Source: an uncultured Flavobacterium sp.
GTDB lineage: Bacteria; Bacteroidota; Bacteroidia; Flavobacteriales; Flavobacteriaceae
Direction: 5' to 3'
Length of the DNA stretch: 64,000 nucleotides
Assembly: GCF_946478785.1 (NCBI RefSeq)
Contig: NZ_CAMLDD010000004.1
Location: 275,268 to 339,267 of the forward strand
The position numbers were made by a program, and so were the translations under genes. Under the pieces are notes generated by a model. The model was given only the letters and a program-made list of their open reading frames with translations, was not told the DNA's origin and searched no databases. Below are positions 19,379 through 27,964 of the stretch, one piece after another (position 1 is the first letter of the stretch; each line of letters opens with the position of its first letter).

Positions 19379-20461
19379 ATGAAAAATATATTCAAAATTT
19401 TTATTGCTGTAGCAATACTTACAGGATTATGGTCTTGTGAAAACGAAGAGAGTTTGATGATTTTACAGCCTCAGGAAGCGGCTTTCTCAATCATTACACC
19501 AGAGAGTGGATCTTCAACTATTCTTAACGAAGCAACACCAGCTAATACTGCCCTTACAGTAACCTGGGAAAAAGTAACTTACGGAGCACCAACGGTTGTA
19601 ACTTACACTGTTCAGTTTGCTGCTAATGACACTGAATTTGCAGCTCCTATTGATGTTACATCTTCAACTTCAACTAATTCAACCATTGATGTTAACGAAC
19701 TTAATACAAGAGCATTGGAACTTGGATTAACTCCAAATGTAGAAGGTGCTATTGATGTTAGAATTAAAGCGACTGTTGGAACTGCAAATGCTGAACCAAA
19801 ATTCTCAGATGTAATTACAATTATAGTAACTCCATACGGAAGTACAGAAATACCAGTTGTTACTTTGTATTTAGTAGGCCCTGCTACTTCTGCTGCTACT
19901 CCTGCTGATGGTTGGAATAACAGCAACAACATGCCAATTTTTGCAGATCCTAATGATAATACAAAACATTATTACACAGGATACTTTAATGCAGGTCAAT
20001 TTAAGCTAATCGAAAAACCTGGTCAGTGGTTTCCTGCTTATTATCCCACTTATGTGGATGATAAAATATTTATCAATCTTTCTGATGCACAAGATGGTAA
20101 TTTCTACATTGCCACTGCTGGTTATTATACTCTCGAAATCAATATTAAGGATTTAACATACAAACTTCCTGAGTACACAGGATCAACAACAACTACTTAC
20201 AATAAAATTGCTTATAAAGGTTCAGTAATAACAGGTGATGATTCTGGCTGGGAAACAGAAGTTGCTTTAACTCAGTCAACATTTAATCCTCATATCTGGA
20301 AAGCTTCTGCTCAAACTTTAAAAGCAGGAAAAATGCTATTCTATGCTAATGATCAATGGATGGCAGAATGGGGACCAGACATTATTGTTGAAAAAGAAGG
20401 AAAATACGATGTTTGGTTCAACGACTTAGATGGTCGTTATACTTTCATCAAAGTACAATAA
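19379..20461 (+). CDS. SusE/SusF-like surface glycan-binding lipoprotein (PUL1)
   Basis: A 360-residue lipoprotein with lipobox LWSC (Cys20) followed by ENEE, an acidic stretch consistent with surface export. Residues about 35-150 form the N-terminal SusE-type immunoglobulin domain (TWEKVTYGAPTVVTYTVQF). Two starch-binding-like modules follow: one starting VTLYLVGPATSA...DGWNNSNNMPIF (about 160-255) and one KIAYKGSVITGDDSGWETE to the C-terminus, each with Trp residues suited to sugar stacking. It sits 30 bases after susD as the third gene of the operon, the standard SusE place, and is followed by a terminator hairpin. It probably holds galactan at the surface. Confidence 0.87.
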   Translation: MKNIFKIFIAVAILTGLWSCENEESLMILQPQEAAFSIITPESGSSTILNEATPANTALTVTWEKVTYGAPTVVTYTVQFAANDTEFAAPIDVTSSTSTNSTIDVNELNTRALELGLTPNVEGAIDVRIKATVGTANAEPKFSDVITIIVTPYGSTEIPVVTLYLVGPATSAATPADGWNNSNNMPIFADPNDNTKHYYTGYFNAGQFKLIEKPGQWFPAYYPTYVDDKIFINLSDAQDGNFYIATAGYYTLEINIKDLTYKLPEYTGSTTTTYNKIAYKGSVITGDDSGWETEVALTQSTFNPHIWKASAQTLKAGKMLFYANDQWMAEWGPDIIVEKEGKYDVWFNDLDGRYTFIKVQ

Positions 20462-20848
20462 TAAAATTAAAAGCCTCAAATTTATTATTTGAGGCTTATT
20501 ATTCCTCCTTTTTAAAGTTAAATTTAAAAGACAAAAAGCTGTAGATACTGGTGTTTTACTTTAATGGGTTTAATTTTTAATAACTACTTTAAATATAGGT
20601 AAGATGAAATTGTTTTAATTTCTGAAAGTAAAAAACATTGATTATTTATCATTCAGTAAACGGAATTTTAGAAAGAAGGAATTTTCATAATGTGATAAAT
20701 TCTCTACATTTTCCAAATCTTATTTTGAAGAAGGAGAAGAATACATTCAAAACATTTATAATTTCAATCATTAAAAAACACCCTTAAAAGTCTGCTAAAG
20801 CAAACTGTTACATAGGCAACAATACATGATCGATAAAAACTTACATAT
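20462..20848. other. Intergenic region between susE-like gene and GH53 (387 bp)
   Basis: Apart from the terminator hairpin at 20471-20497 I see no gene. The remainder is AT-rich and has room for a separate promoter for the enzyme genes; TTATTTTG near 20729 resembles a -7 box without a good partner. Confidence 0.4.
20471..20497 (+). terminator. Intrinsic terminator after the galactan susCDE-like genes
   Basis: AAGCCTCAAAT and ATTTGAGGCTT form a perfect 11-bp stem with a 5-base loop, 10 bases after the susE-like stop. The T-run is broken (ATTATTCCTCCTTTTT), so read-through may be partial. Confidence 0.6.
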
Positions 20849-21940
20849 ATGAAAAAACATATAAAATTTATGGGATTGCTTGTAATAGCAGCAATTCAAT
20901 TTTCTTGCTCAGGCGATGACGACAAAGGTTCAAATGTTCCTCAACCACCTGCAGACGATACTTTTATCAGAGGATCCGATATTTCATATCTTCCTGAAAT
21001 GGAAGCTGTTCAGACTAAGTTCTACAATAACGGCAAAGCCGAAGACATGCTTACAACACTTAAGAATGCAGGTTGTAATACAGTCCGAATTCGTTTATGG
21101 AATAACCCTGTAAACGGACGTTCAGGTATGTCAGAAGTAAAAGCACTTGCAGAAAAGTCAAGAAGAGCAGGTCTTAGAGTTTGGTTAACGGTTCATTATT
21201 CTGATAGCTGGGCAGATCCGGAAAAACAAACAACCCCTAAAGATTGGGAAAAATTATCATTTGAGGAATTAAAAAAAGCTGTAGCTACTTACACAGAAAC
21301 AATTATCAAAGAAATTAATCCTGATATTATCCAGATAGGAAACGAAATCAACAGCGGATTACTTTGGCCACAAGGGAACTTAATTAGTAATGAAGAACAA
21401 TGTATTGCTTTATTAACAGCTGCAAGTCAGGTTATTCGCAGTAAAGCACCAAATACAAAAATCATGATTCATTATGCAGGTATAGAGGGTGGTAAAACTG
21501 ATTGGTTTTTTGGTAAAATGAATACTATTGATTATGATTATATCGGATTATCTTACTATCCAATGTGGCATGGAAAAGATTTGACTCAAGTAGGATCTAC
21601 AATTGATGCATTAGGAACAAAATTTGGTAAAAAAGTCGTGATTGCAGAAACATCTTACCCTTTTACATTGTTGTATAATGATTTTACAAACAATATTGTA
21701 GGATCAAATGACCAGTTAATACCTGAATATCCTGCAACTCCAGCGGGACAAAAGGCTTTTGTTCTTGCTGTCAGAGCTTCGGTTGAAGCATCAGAACACG
21801 GACAAGGATTTGCTTATTGGGGTGGCGAATGGGTTGCTTTTAGAGGAAAACAATCTGCATTCGGTTCTACTTATGAGAATCAGGCGTTATATAGTTTTGA
21901 CAATAATGCTTTATCTGTAATGCAGGCTTTTGCCAGATAA
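20849..21940 (+). CDS. GH53 endo-beta-1,4-galactanase, surface-type lipoprotein
   Basis: A 363-residue lipoprotein (lipobox FSC, Cys20, followed by SGDDD). GH53 enzymes cut internal beta-1,4 links of galactan side chains of pectin. The TIM-barrel starts at FIRGSDISYLPEME. Acid/base Glu166 lies in QIGNEINSGLLWPQG and nucleophile Glu267 in VIAETSYPF, both canonical. Other family blocks are VRIRLWNNP, WLTVHYSDSWADP and YDYIGLSYYPMW. Acidic residues right after the lipid Cys favour outer-surface exposure, so it may make the first cut. It is followed six bases later by a second GH53 gene. Confidence 0.93.
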   Translation: MKKHIKFMGLLVIAAIQFSCSGDDDKGSNVPQPPADDTFIRGSDISYLPEMEAVQTKFYNNGKAEDMLTTLKNAGCNTVRIRLWNNPVNGRSGMSEVKALAEKSRRAGLRVWLTVHYSDSWADPEKQTTPKDWEKLSFEELKKAVATYTETIIKEINPDIIQIGNEINSGLLWPQGNLISNEEQCIALLTAASQVIRSKAPNTKIMIHYAGIEGGKTDWFFGKMNTIDYDYIGLSYYPMWHGKDLTQVGSTIDALGTKFGKKVVIAETSYPFTLLYNDFTNNIVGSNDQLIPEYPATPAGQKAFVLAVRASVEASEHGQGFAYWGGEWVAFRGKQSAFGSTYENQALYSFDNNALSVMQAFAR

Positions 21941-21946
21941 CAAATC

Positions 21947-22978
21947 ATGAAGAAGCATTTCAAAATACTGCCTTTTTTACTTGTCATTGCTCTTGCATTT
22001 ACTTCTTGTAAATCAAAAATGACAAGTAAAGAGGGCTCTTTCTCAAAAGGAGCCGATGTAGGATGGCTGCCACAAATGGAAGCCACAGGTTATAAATTTT
22101 ATGATGCAGACGGTTCTGAAAAAGACTGTCTGCAATTATTAAAAGACAGAGGAATCAATACCCTTCGTTTGCGCGTTTGGGTAAACCCCAATAATGATAA
22201 AGCCAGCGGGCACTGTAGTCCCCAAGAAACAGTTGTCATGGCGGTTCGCGCGCAAAAGATGGGAATGCGCATCATGATTAATTTTCATTACAGCGATTCG
22301 TGGGCAGATCCAGGTAAACAAAATAAACCGGCAGCATGGGCAAATCATTCTTTTTCGGAATTGTTAACCGATGTGTACCAACATACTTATGATGTTTTGC
22401 AACTGTTGAAAAAAGCAGGTGTAACACCGGAATGGGTTCAGGTTGGAAATGAAATTCCGAGTGGTATGCTCTGGCCGGAAGGCCACACAGACAACTTTCC
22501 TCAATTGGCACAATTGCTTAATAAAGGATATGAGGCTACAAAAGCTATCGATCCAAAAATTAAAGTTATTGTACATCTGGACGAAGGAAACAATAACGAA
22601 AAATTCAGGTGGTTTTTTGACAAAGCAACAGAGCTGAATGTAAAGTATGATGTAATTGGTCTTTCTTACTATCCGTTTTGGCTAAAAACTGATTACAAAG
22701 AAAATATTGCCGACTTAGAAAATAATTTAAAAGACATGGCTTCGCGTTACAATAAAGAAGTTATGGTGGTCGAAGTTGGTGGTGATTATACATTAGTAGA
22801 AAACACCAAAGAAATGCTTGAAGCTACTATAAAAGCAGTGAAAAACGTGCCTGATAACAAAGGCTTAGGTGTTATTTATTGGGAACCACAAGGCGAAAAA
22901 AGCTGGAGCGGTTATCAGCTTAATGCCTGGCTTCCTAACGGTAAACCTTCTCCTGCATTGGATGCTTTTAAAGAATAA
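21947..22978 (+). CDS. Second GH53 galactanase, probably periplasmic-facing lipoprotein
   Basis: A 343-residue GH53 paralogue. Lipobox FTSC (Cys21) is followed by KSKMTSK, basic rather than acidic, so it lacks the surface-export signal of its neighbour and probably faces the periplasm. Barrel blocks: FSKGADVGWLPQME, LRLRVWVNP, INFHYSDSWADPG, acid/base Glu169 in QVGNEIPSGMLWPEG and YDVIGLSYYPFW. The nucleophile position keeps Glu276 (VMVVEVGGDYT), but the usual Thr-Ala/Ser-Tyr-Pro after it is replaced by Val-Gly-Gly-Asp, so substrate length or side preference may differ. It is likely to act on imported galacto-oligosaccharides before the GH2 enzyme. Same operon as the first GH53. Confidence 0.88.
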   Translation: MKKHFKILPFLLVIALAFTSCKSKMTSKEGSFSKGADVGWLPQMEATGYKFYDADGSEKDCLQLLKDRGINTLRLRVWVNPNNDKASGHCSPQETVVMAVRAQKMGMRIMINFHYSDSWADPGKQNKPAAWANHSFSELLTDVYQHTYDVLQLLKKAGVTPEWVQVGNEIPSGMLWPEGHTDNFPQLAQLLNKGYEATKAIDPKIKVIVHLDEGNNNEKFRWFFDKATELNVKYDVIGLSYYPFWLKTDYKENIADLENNLKDMASRYNKEVMVVEVGGDYTLVENTKEMLEATIKAVKNVPDNKGLGVIYWEPQGEKSWSGYQLNAWLPNGKPSPALDAFKE

Positions 22979-23071
22979 ATATTTTTTTAAATTAAAAAAT
23001 TAAAAATTACCGTTAAGCTATTAAGGTTCATAAAGCTAATTATTTTAATGGTGAAAAAATAAAAACATAGA

Positions 23072-25507
23072 ATGAAATTAATTTTTAAATCAATATTCTT
23101 ATTTCTGTTAGTTTTTTCGTCTGAGAAAATGATGTCACAAACAACGACTGTTATTTTAAAAGATAACTGGCGTTTTTCTGCAGCGGTAAAAGAGGATGCC
23201 TTTTCTGTAAATTTCGATGCATCAAAGTGGGAAAAAGTCAGTGTGCCTCACGATTGGGCAATTTATGGACCGTTTGATAAAGAATGGGACAAGCAGGTTT
23301 CTGCAATTGAACAAAACGGAGAAAAAATTCCCACCGAAAAAACGGGTCGTACCGGAGCACTTCCACATATTGGGACAGGCTGGTATCGAAATACATTTTC
23401 TGTTTCGGAGTTTAAAAAAGGAAAAAAAGCACTTCTTATTTTTGAAGGTGCCATGAGTGAACCTCAGGTTTATTTAAATGGAAAAAAAGTAGGTGAGTGG
23501 GGTTACGGATACAGCTATTTTTATATTGATATTAGCAAAGATCTTATCCCGGGATCAGAGAACGTGCTGGCAGTAAAATTGACCAATATGCCATTTTCTT
23601 CAAGATGGTATCCTGGAGCGGGTCTTTATAGAAAAGTTAGTATTGTAGTAAAGGAGGAGGAAAGTTTCGCACAATGGGGAACTTTTATTACAACTCCCGA
23701 CATCAAAGAAAATGCGGCTATTGTTGATCTTAAAGCCGAAGTTAATGGAGCTAATCTGTCAATGTTAACGCAAATAAAAGATGCAGATAATAATATAGTT
23801 GCAACACAGAAAGGTACTGAAATCAAAGACGGAAAATTTCATCAAACTATTTCTGTTGGCAAACCTCATTTATGGAGTCCGGAGACGCCATATTTGTATA
23901 CAGCCATTACCAAATTATTCGCAGCCGACGGAACTTTAAAAGACGAACAGACCATAAAATTCGGTATAAGAGCTATTAAATACGAACCACATATAGGATT
24001 TAGCCTTAATGGAAAAGTGACAAAATTTAAAGGTGTTTGTCTTCATCATGATTTGGGACCCCTTGGTGCAGCAGTAAACAAGGCAGCACTTCGAAGACAG
24101 CTTACAATCTTAAAAGATATGGGATGTAACGCTATCCGTAGTTCTCATAATATGCCCTCTTTTGAACAGCTTGAACTGGCTGACGAAATGGGATTTATGT
24201 TTTTGGCTGAAAGTTTTGATGAATGGGCAAAACCAAAAGTAGAAAACGGATATCATCGCTTTTTTGAAGAATATGCAGAAAAAGACATTGTGAATTTAGT
24301 GAGAGCCACACGAAATCATCCGTCTATTGTAATGTGGAGTTCAGGAAACGAAGTTCCGGATCAATGGGGAGCTGAAGGGGTAAAACGTGCCAAATGGCTG
24401 CAGGATATTTTTCATCGTGAAGATCCTACAAGACCTGTGACTGTTGGTATGGATCAAGTAAAAGCAACTATGGAATCTGGTTTTGGAGCTTTGCTGGATA
24501 TTCCTGGATTAAATTACAGAGTTCATCTTTATGAAGAAGCTTATAAAACATTTCCACAAGGATTTATATTAGGCTCAGAAACTGCTTCTACAGTAAGTTC
24601 AAGAGGAATTTATAAATTTCCTGTAGTGCAGGAAAAGAATAAACAATACCCTGATTTTCAAAGTTCGTCTTATGATCTTGAAGCCTGCAGCTGGTCAAAT
24701 GTTCCTGATGAAGATTTTGTTCTTCAGGATGACAAACCATGGGTTATTGGCGAATTTGTCTGGACTGGTTTTGACTATTTGGGAGAGCCTACGCCTTATG
24801 ATGAGAAATGGCCATCAAGAAGTTCTTATTTTGGAATTTCAGATTTAGCGGGACTTCCTAAAGACCGTTTTTATCTGTACAGAAGCAGATGGAATACGAA
24901 AGATAAAACGCTTCATATATTGCCACATTGGAACTGGAAAGGAAGAGAAGGAGAGATTACTCCCGTTTTCGTTTACACCAATTACGACAGTGCTGAACTT
25001 TTCGTAAACGGAAAAAGTATGGGAGTGCAGAAAAAAAACAATTCCACTCCGCAAAACCGCTATCGACTAATGTGGAATGATGTGAAATATGAACCAGGAA
25101 CGGTAAAAGTTGTAGCATTTGACTCAAATGGAAAAATAGCGGCAGAAAATGAGATTAAAACAGCCGGAGATCCATATAAAATTGTTCTCGAAGCAGATAG
25201 AAAAATCATTAAAGCTGATGGAGAGGATATCTCTTTTGTGACTGTTTCGGTTGTAGATAAAAACGGAATCCCATGTCCTACAGCAGTAAATGAACTGCAG
25301 TTTAAAGTAACCGGCGCAGGAACTTACAGGGCTGCATGTAATGGAGATGCCACATCATTAGAACTTTTTCATCAGGATCACATGAAGCTTTTCAGCGGTA
25401 AACTTGTGGTCTTAGTGAAAGCAGTTGAAAATGCTGGTAAAATCCAATTGGATGTAACAGGTAAGGGGTTGAAGAAAGGAAAAATAATTTTAAAGTCGGA
25501 ATATTAA
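23072..25507 (+). CDS. GH2 beta-galactosidase
   Basis: An 811-residue exported enzyme (signal 1-22, MMSQ end). Domain order: sugar-binding jelly roll (about 30-200; VPHDWAIYGPFD, GWYRNTF, LFEGAMSEPQVYLNGK), immunoglobulin-like domain (about 205-300), TIM barrel (about 305-600) with KGVCLHHDLGPLGAAVN, AIRSSHNMPS, acid/base Glu427 in WSSGNEVPDQWG and nucleophile Glu561 in VIGEFVWTGFDYLGEP, then two C-terminal beta domains of the DUF4982 type. It should remove terminal beta-galactose from galacto-oligosaccharides made by the GH53 pair. It is the last gene of PUL1, followed by a hairpin terminator. Confidence 0.92.
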   Translation: MKLIFKSIFLFLLVFSSEKMMSQTTTVILKDNWRFSAAVKEDAFSVNFDASKWEKVSVPHDWAIYGPFDKEWDKQVSAIEQNGEKIPTEKTGRTGALPHIGTGWYRNTFSVSEFKKGKKALLIFEGAMSEPQVYLNGKKVGEWGYGYSYFYIDISKDLIPGSENVLAVKLTNMPFSSRWYPGAGLYRKVSIVVKEEESFAQWGTFITTPDIKENAAIVDLKAEVNGANLSMLTQIKDADNNIVATQKGTEIKDGKFHQTISVGKPHLWSPETPYLYTAITKLFAADGTLKDEQTIKFGIRAIKYEPHIGFSLNGKVTKFKGVCLHHDLGPLGAAVNKAALRRQLTILKDMGCNAIRSSHNMPSFEQLELADEMGFMFLAESFDEWAKPKVENGYHRFFEEYAEKDIVNLVRATRNHPSIVMWSSGNEVPDQWGAEGVKRAKWLQDIFHREDPTRPVTVGMDQVKATMESGFGALLDIPGLNYRVHLYEEAYKTFPQGFILGSETASTVSSRGIYKFPVVQEKNKQYPDFQSSSYDLEACSWSNVPDEDFVLQDDKPWVIGEFVWTGFDYLGEPTPYDEKWPSRSSYFGISDLAGLPKDRFYLYRSRWNTKDKTLHILPHWNWKGREGEITPVFVYTNYDSAELFVNGKSMGVQKKNNSTPQNRYRLMWNDVKYEPGTVKVVAFDSNGKIAAENEIKTAGDPYKIVLEADRKIIKADGEDISFVTVSVVDKNGIPCPTAVNELQFKVTGAGTYRAACNGDATSLELFHQDHMKLFSGKLVVLVKAVENAGKIQLDVTGKGLKKGKIILKSEY

Positions 25508-25592
25508 TAATTACTCGAATGTTTTTAGATTAGTGCTTTTACATAATAGTAAAGTGACTATATGTATTTAAATCTTCAAATGAATTAAGTTT

Positions 25593-25656
25593 AAATTTAT
25601 CGAACAAAAAGTAAAGCCTGAAAAATCTAGATTTCTCAGGCTTTTTATTTAGTAGC
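25593..25656. repeat. Diverged direct repeat, left copy (paired with 31125-31196)
   Basis: AAATTTATCGAAC, then AAAGCCTGA...AAATCTAGATTT...TCAGGCTTTT, then GTAGC occur in the same order here and at 31125-31196 beside the tRNA gene. The two copies enclose the AT-rich accessory segment. Just beyond the left copy, AATTCTCGAACCA resembles the T-arm side of the tRNA read on the same strand. Confidence 0.45.
25613..25644 (+). terminator. Intrinsic terminator after the GH2 gene
   Basis: AAAGCCTGA and TCAGGCTTT form a 9-bp outer stem closing an inner AAATCTAGATTT palindrome, followed by TTATTT. It lies 106 bases after the GH2 stop. Confidence 0.65.
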
Positions 25657-25712
25657 CCTATCGAGACAATTCTCGAACCATTTTAACGATGATTTAAAAA
25701 ATTTAAGCCCAA

Positions 25713-26164
25713 TTATTTGATGTCTTTATCTTTCCACTTTTTAAATTTATCTAAAAGTTTATCAAGTTGGCCTTCATTTAATTGTGCTGTTCCAGCTTGC
25801 CCATCACCTGATATATAAAGAACTTTAACTCCCAAAGAAGACTCTTTTTTAATAGTTCTATTGAATGTAGTATCAATAAATTCCCCCTTTTCAAGTTTTG
25901 ATATTAAATTTTTCAAATCTTGTAACTGTTTAGAAAATCGTCTTCATTACTAGATTCTGCTAAAGTCATTCCATTATCAAATTGATTAGATGTATTTACA
26001 TACGCAAAATATATTCTTTTCAAAATTGAGCCGTTCTCTTTCGTAGTTGTCACACCCATTCTTAATCCTGTCAAAGAGTTAACAATGTAATCTGTTTTTT
26101 TTATTTGTTGAGCGTGGCTCATTGATAAAGCGAATACACAAACGAATATTAGTATCTTTTTCAT
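25713..26164 (-). pseudogene. Small secreted protein gene, apparently split by a frameshift
   Basis: Two minus frames meet here. The first (26164-25913, 83 codons) has a clean signal peptide (MKKILIFVCVFALSMSHAQ) and ends NSYKI; the second (25916-25713, 67 residues) lacks an ATG and opens only with TTG. Upstream of that TTG the second frame stays open through residues reading FSKQLQDLKN, which continue the sense of the first frame if one base is changed near the TTTTC run around 25932-25936. Joined, they give one exported protein of roughly 150 residues with an YISGDGQAGTAQL strand and a Lys-rich tail. I read it as a single broken gene of unknown function; a real four-base-overlap pair or a sequencing error are the alternatives. 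Confidence 0.5.
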
Positions 26165-26352
26165 TTCTTGTTTTTCTTCAAAATTATAAACAATTAATTA
26201 TATATCATTATGGTTTTACGTAATAAGATAAATATGATCTATCTGCGCAAAATCACTGCGTGCTAAGATTGTTATCTTTGATATATAATTGATCGGAAAC
26301 AATGATTAATATCTAAATGAAGTAACTAGCAATATTTAAAATATAAAATAAA

Positions 26353-26859
26353 ATGAGAAATCGAAAACTTGAATCAGATTTTCAACTAACAGAAATATTT
26401 GAAATCGAAACAGAAGCAGTAATTTCCGACGATGAGGCAACTGATATTTTTATTCAAAGACTGTATGATATTGGCTGGATAATTATGCTATTTAATGCTT
26501 TAGAGGGGGCAGTTAATTCTGCGGTAGACAAAGCATTAGATCCTCAAGAAAGACGAAGTGAAATAAATCATTTGTTAATTAGTGAAATGAATTTCAGCGC
26601 GAAAGTCTCATTTATTATTAGACATTATGGAATGTTAATTTACAATGACAATCGTTTTGAAGAACTTATTGCAGAAATGGAAATTTTAGAGAAAAAACTT
26701 CGGGATACCGGTTCAATACGAAATATTTATGCTCATGCAAATTATCGTGCAACAATAAATGAGAAATACATACAAGTTAAAACTAAAGCAAAAAGAAATG
26801 GAGTCTTTTATGATTATATGAGATTGAGAAGGATGATGTTAAATCAGATCAGAAATTAA
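26353..26859 (+). CDS. HEPN-motif protein, candidate RNase or toxin
   Basis: A 168-residue soluble, mostly helical protein without a signal peptide. Near the end, SIRNIYAHANY holds Arg123-Asn124-x3-His128, the R(N)x4H signature of HEPN ribonuclease domains, whose members include toxins, abortive-infection nucleases and CRISPR effectors. The preceding helices (FNALEGAVNSAVDKAL; EMEILEKKLRDTG) fit the four-helix HEPN bundle, and the motif sits at the start of the last helices as expected. No nucleotidyltransferase partner (MNT) is next to it. The catalytic role is inferred from the motif alone. The gene lies in the AT-rich segment beside other unknown genes, diverging from the frameshifted secreted gene. 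Confidence 0.6.
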   Translation: MRNRKLESDFQLTEIFEIETEAVISDDEATDIFIQRLYDIGWIIMLFNALEGAVNSAVDKALDPQERRSEINHLLISEMNFSAKVSFIIRHYGMLIYNDNRFEELIAEMEILEKKLRDTGSIRNIYAHANYRATINEKYIQVKTKAKRNGVFYDYMRLRRMMLNQIRN

Positions 26860-26949
26860 TCATGAATGCAAGAGAGAGAGTTTGGAAAATTTTAATGAAA
26901 AATTCTGGAACAAAATATTTATGTAATAAAGATGCTAGCTTGTTGCTTG

Positions 26950-26965
26950 TTACGGATTTCCGTAA
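26950..26965. promoter_or_regulatory. Perfect palindrome TTACGGA-TT-TCCGTAA
   Basis: A 16-base perfect inverted repeat between the HEPN gene and the small Pro/Lys-rich ORF. It could be an operator or a small RNA hairpin; no T-run follows directly, so a terminator is less likely. Confidence 0.3.
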
Positions 26966-27038
26966 TACAGTAATAATTTTTTTAATGTTATTTGTTAGGG
27001 AGAAACAAAAGCTGTTATTTAATTAAAAGAAAATTATT

Positions 27039-27179
27039 ATGAATGAAATTCAAGCAATTAAGCCTGGTCCAAAACCGAAAAAAGAAGATGGGACACCAGA
27101 TAAAAGACCTCGTGTTAATCCTCCAAACAAGGATAAGCATCCTGATTTAAAACCTCACAAGCATAAGCCTAAAGATTAA
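27039..27179 (+). CDS. Small Pro/Lys-rich ORF, 46 residues
   Basis: ATG at 27039 opens a 46-codon frame ending TAA at 27177-27179. The product is nearly free of hydrophobic residues and built from Pro, Lys, His and Asp (KPGPKPKKEDGTPDKRP, then KHPDLKPHKHKPKD), basic and disordered. AAAAGAAAATTATT precedes the start without a clear ribosome binding site. Similar tiny Pro/Lys proteins occur widely next to other genes in Bacteroidota, but I cannot assign a role. It is too short for routine gene callers; the codon composition looks coding. Confidence 0.45.
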   Translation: MNEIQAIKPGPKPKKEDGTPDKRPRVNPPNKDKHPDLKPHKHKPKD

Positions 27180-27287
27180 GTAAATATGTGCAATGCTATT
27201 TAGTTTTAGTCACCAATTTAGATGAACTTAAAACCTCAACCTGTTATAATCAGAATTGAGGTTTTATTAATATTAAAAAAAACATAT

Positions 27288-27905
27288 ATGAATAAAATGA
27301 AATCAACAATATGTATTCTGTCAATACTTGCATTTACGAGTTGTAAATCCGATAGAGTTAATGAAGTGAATAATATTACAACTGACAGTATTTCTGTCGA
27401 AAATTTTGAACCATCAAAAGAGAATAATGAAAATGACAATTCATTACCGAAATATAGAACTATCAAAGAAATGTTTGAAGCTTCGTACGATTTTAGTGAA
27501 GAAATAGGAACATTAAAATTCATTTCATTGGATGAAAGTGAATTGCATGTCCAAGTCTCGAAACCAATTTTTGAAGGTGATTTGAAAAATATAATTGAAG
27601 AGCAGGTTAAACGAGATATTGTATATGTGGCTTTTCAAGCATTTACACAGACTGAAATTGATTCACTAACGATTACATCTGTTCCTAACTCAAATGATAA
27701 TCCTAAAAAGTATTATGATAATTATAGAAAAACTGTAAAAGTTAGTAGAGAGAAAGCTTTGTTAATTTTAAAGAAATATCTAGATACTAATAAGTTCTCA
27801 ATTTTGTACCAAAATCAAAATGGAATATGGGTTCCAAGCAAACAATTTAGTGTTTTGAAATTTGAAAAATTGAATGAGGTATTTAATGATATTATCAGCA
27901 AATAA
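27288..27905 (+). CDS. Lipoprotein of unknown function
   Basis: A 205-residue lipoprotein. I start at MNKMKSTICI (27288) because the upstream part of the open frame would put 22 non-signal residues ahead of the signal; ATG 27297 is an alternative. The lipobox is AFTSC with Cys19, followed by a disordered Asn/Glu-rich stretch to about 55, then a mixed alpha/beta domain with LKFISLDESELHVQV (about 80) and EKALLILKKYLDTNKFSILYQNQNGIWVPS near the end. No family recognised. It is followed 59 bases later by another lipoprotein gene, so the two may be co-expressed. Confidence 0.6.
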   Translation: MNKMKSTICILSILAFTSCKSDRVNEVNNITTDSISVENFEPSKENNENDNSLPKYRTIKEMFEASYDFSEEIGTLKFISLDESELHVQVSKPIFEGDLKNIIEEQVKRDIVYVAFQAFTQTEIDSLTITSVPNSNDNPKKYYDNYRKTVKVSREKALLILKKYLDTNKFSILYQNQNGIWVPSKQFSVLKFEKLNEVFNDIISK

Positions 27906-27964
27906 AAACTAATACTATAAATAAAAAAGCTTTCAATTCGAATTGATAGCCAAAACTAATAATT

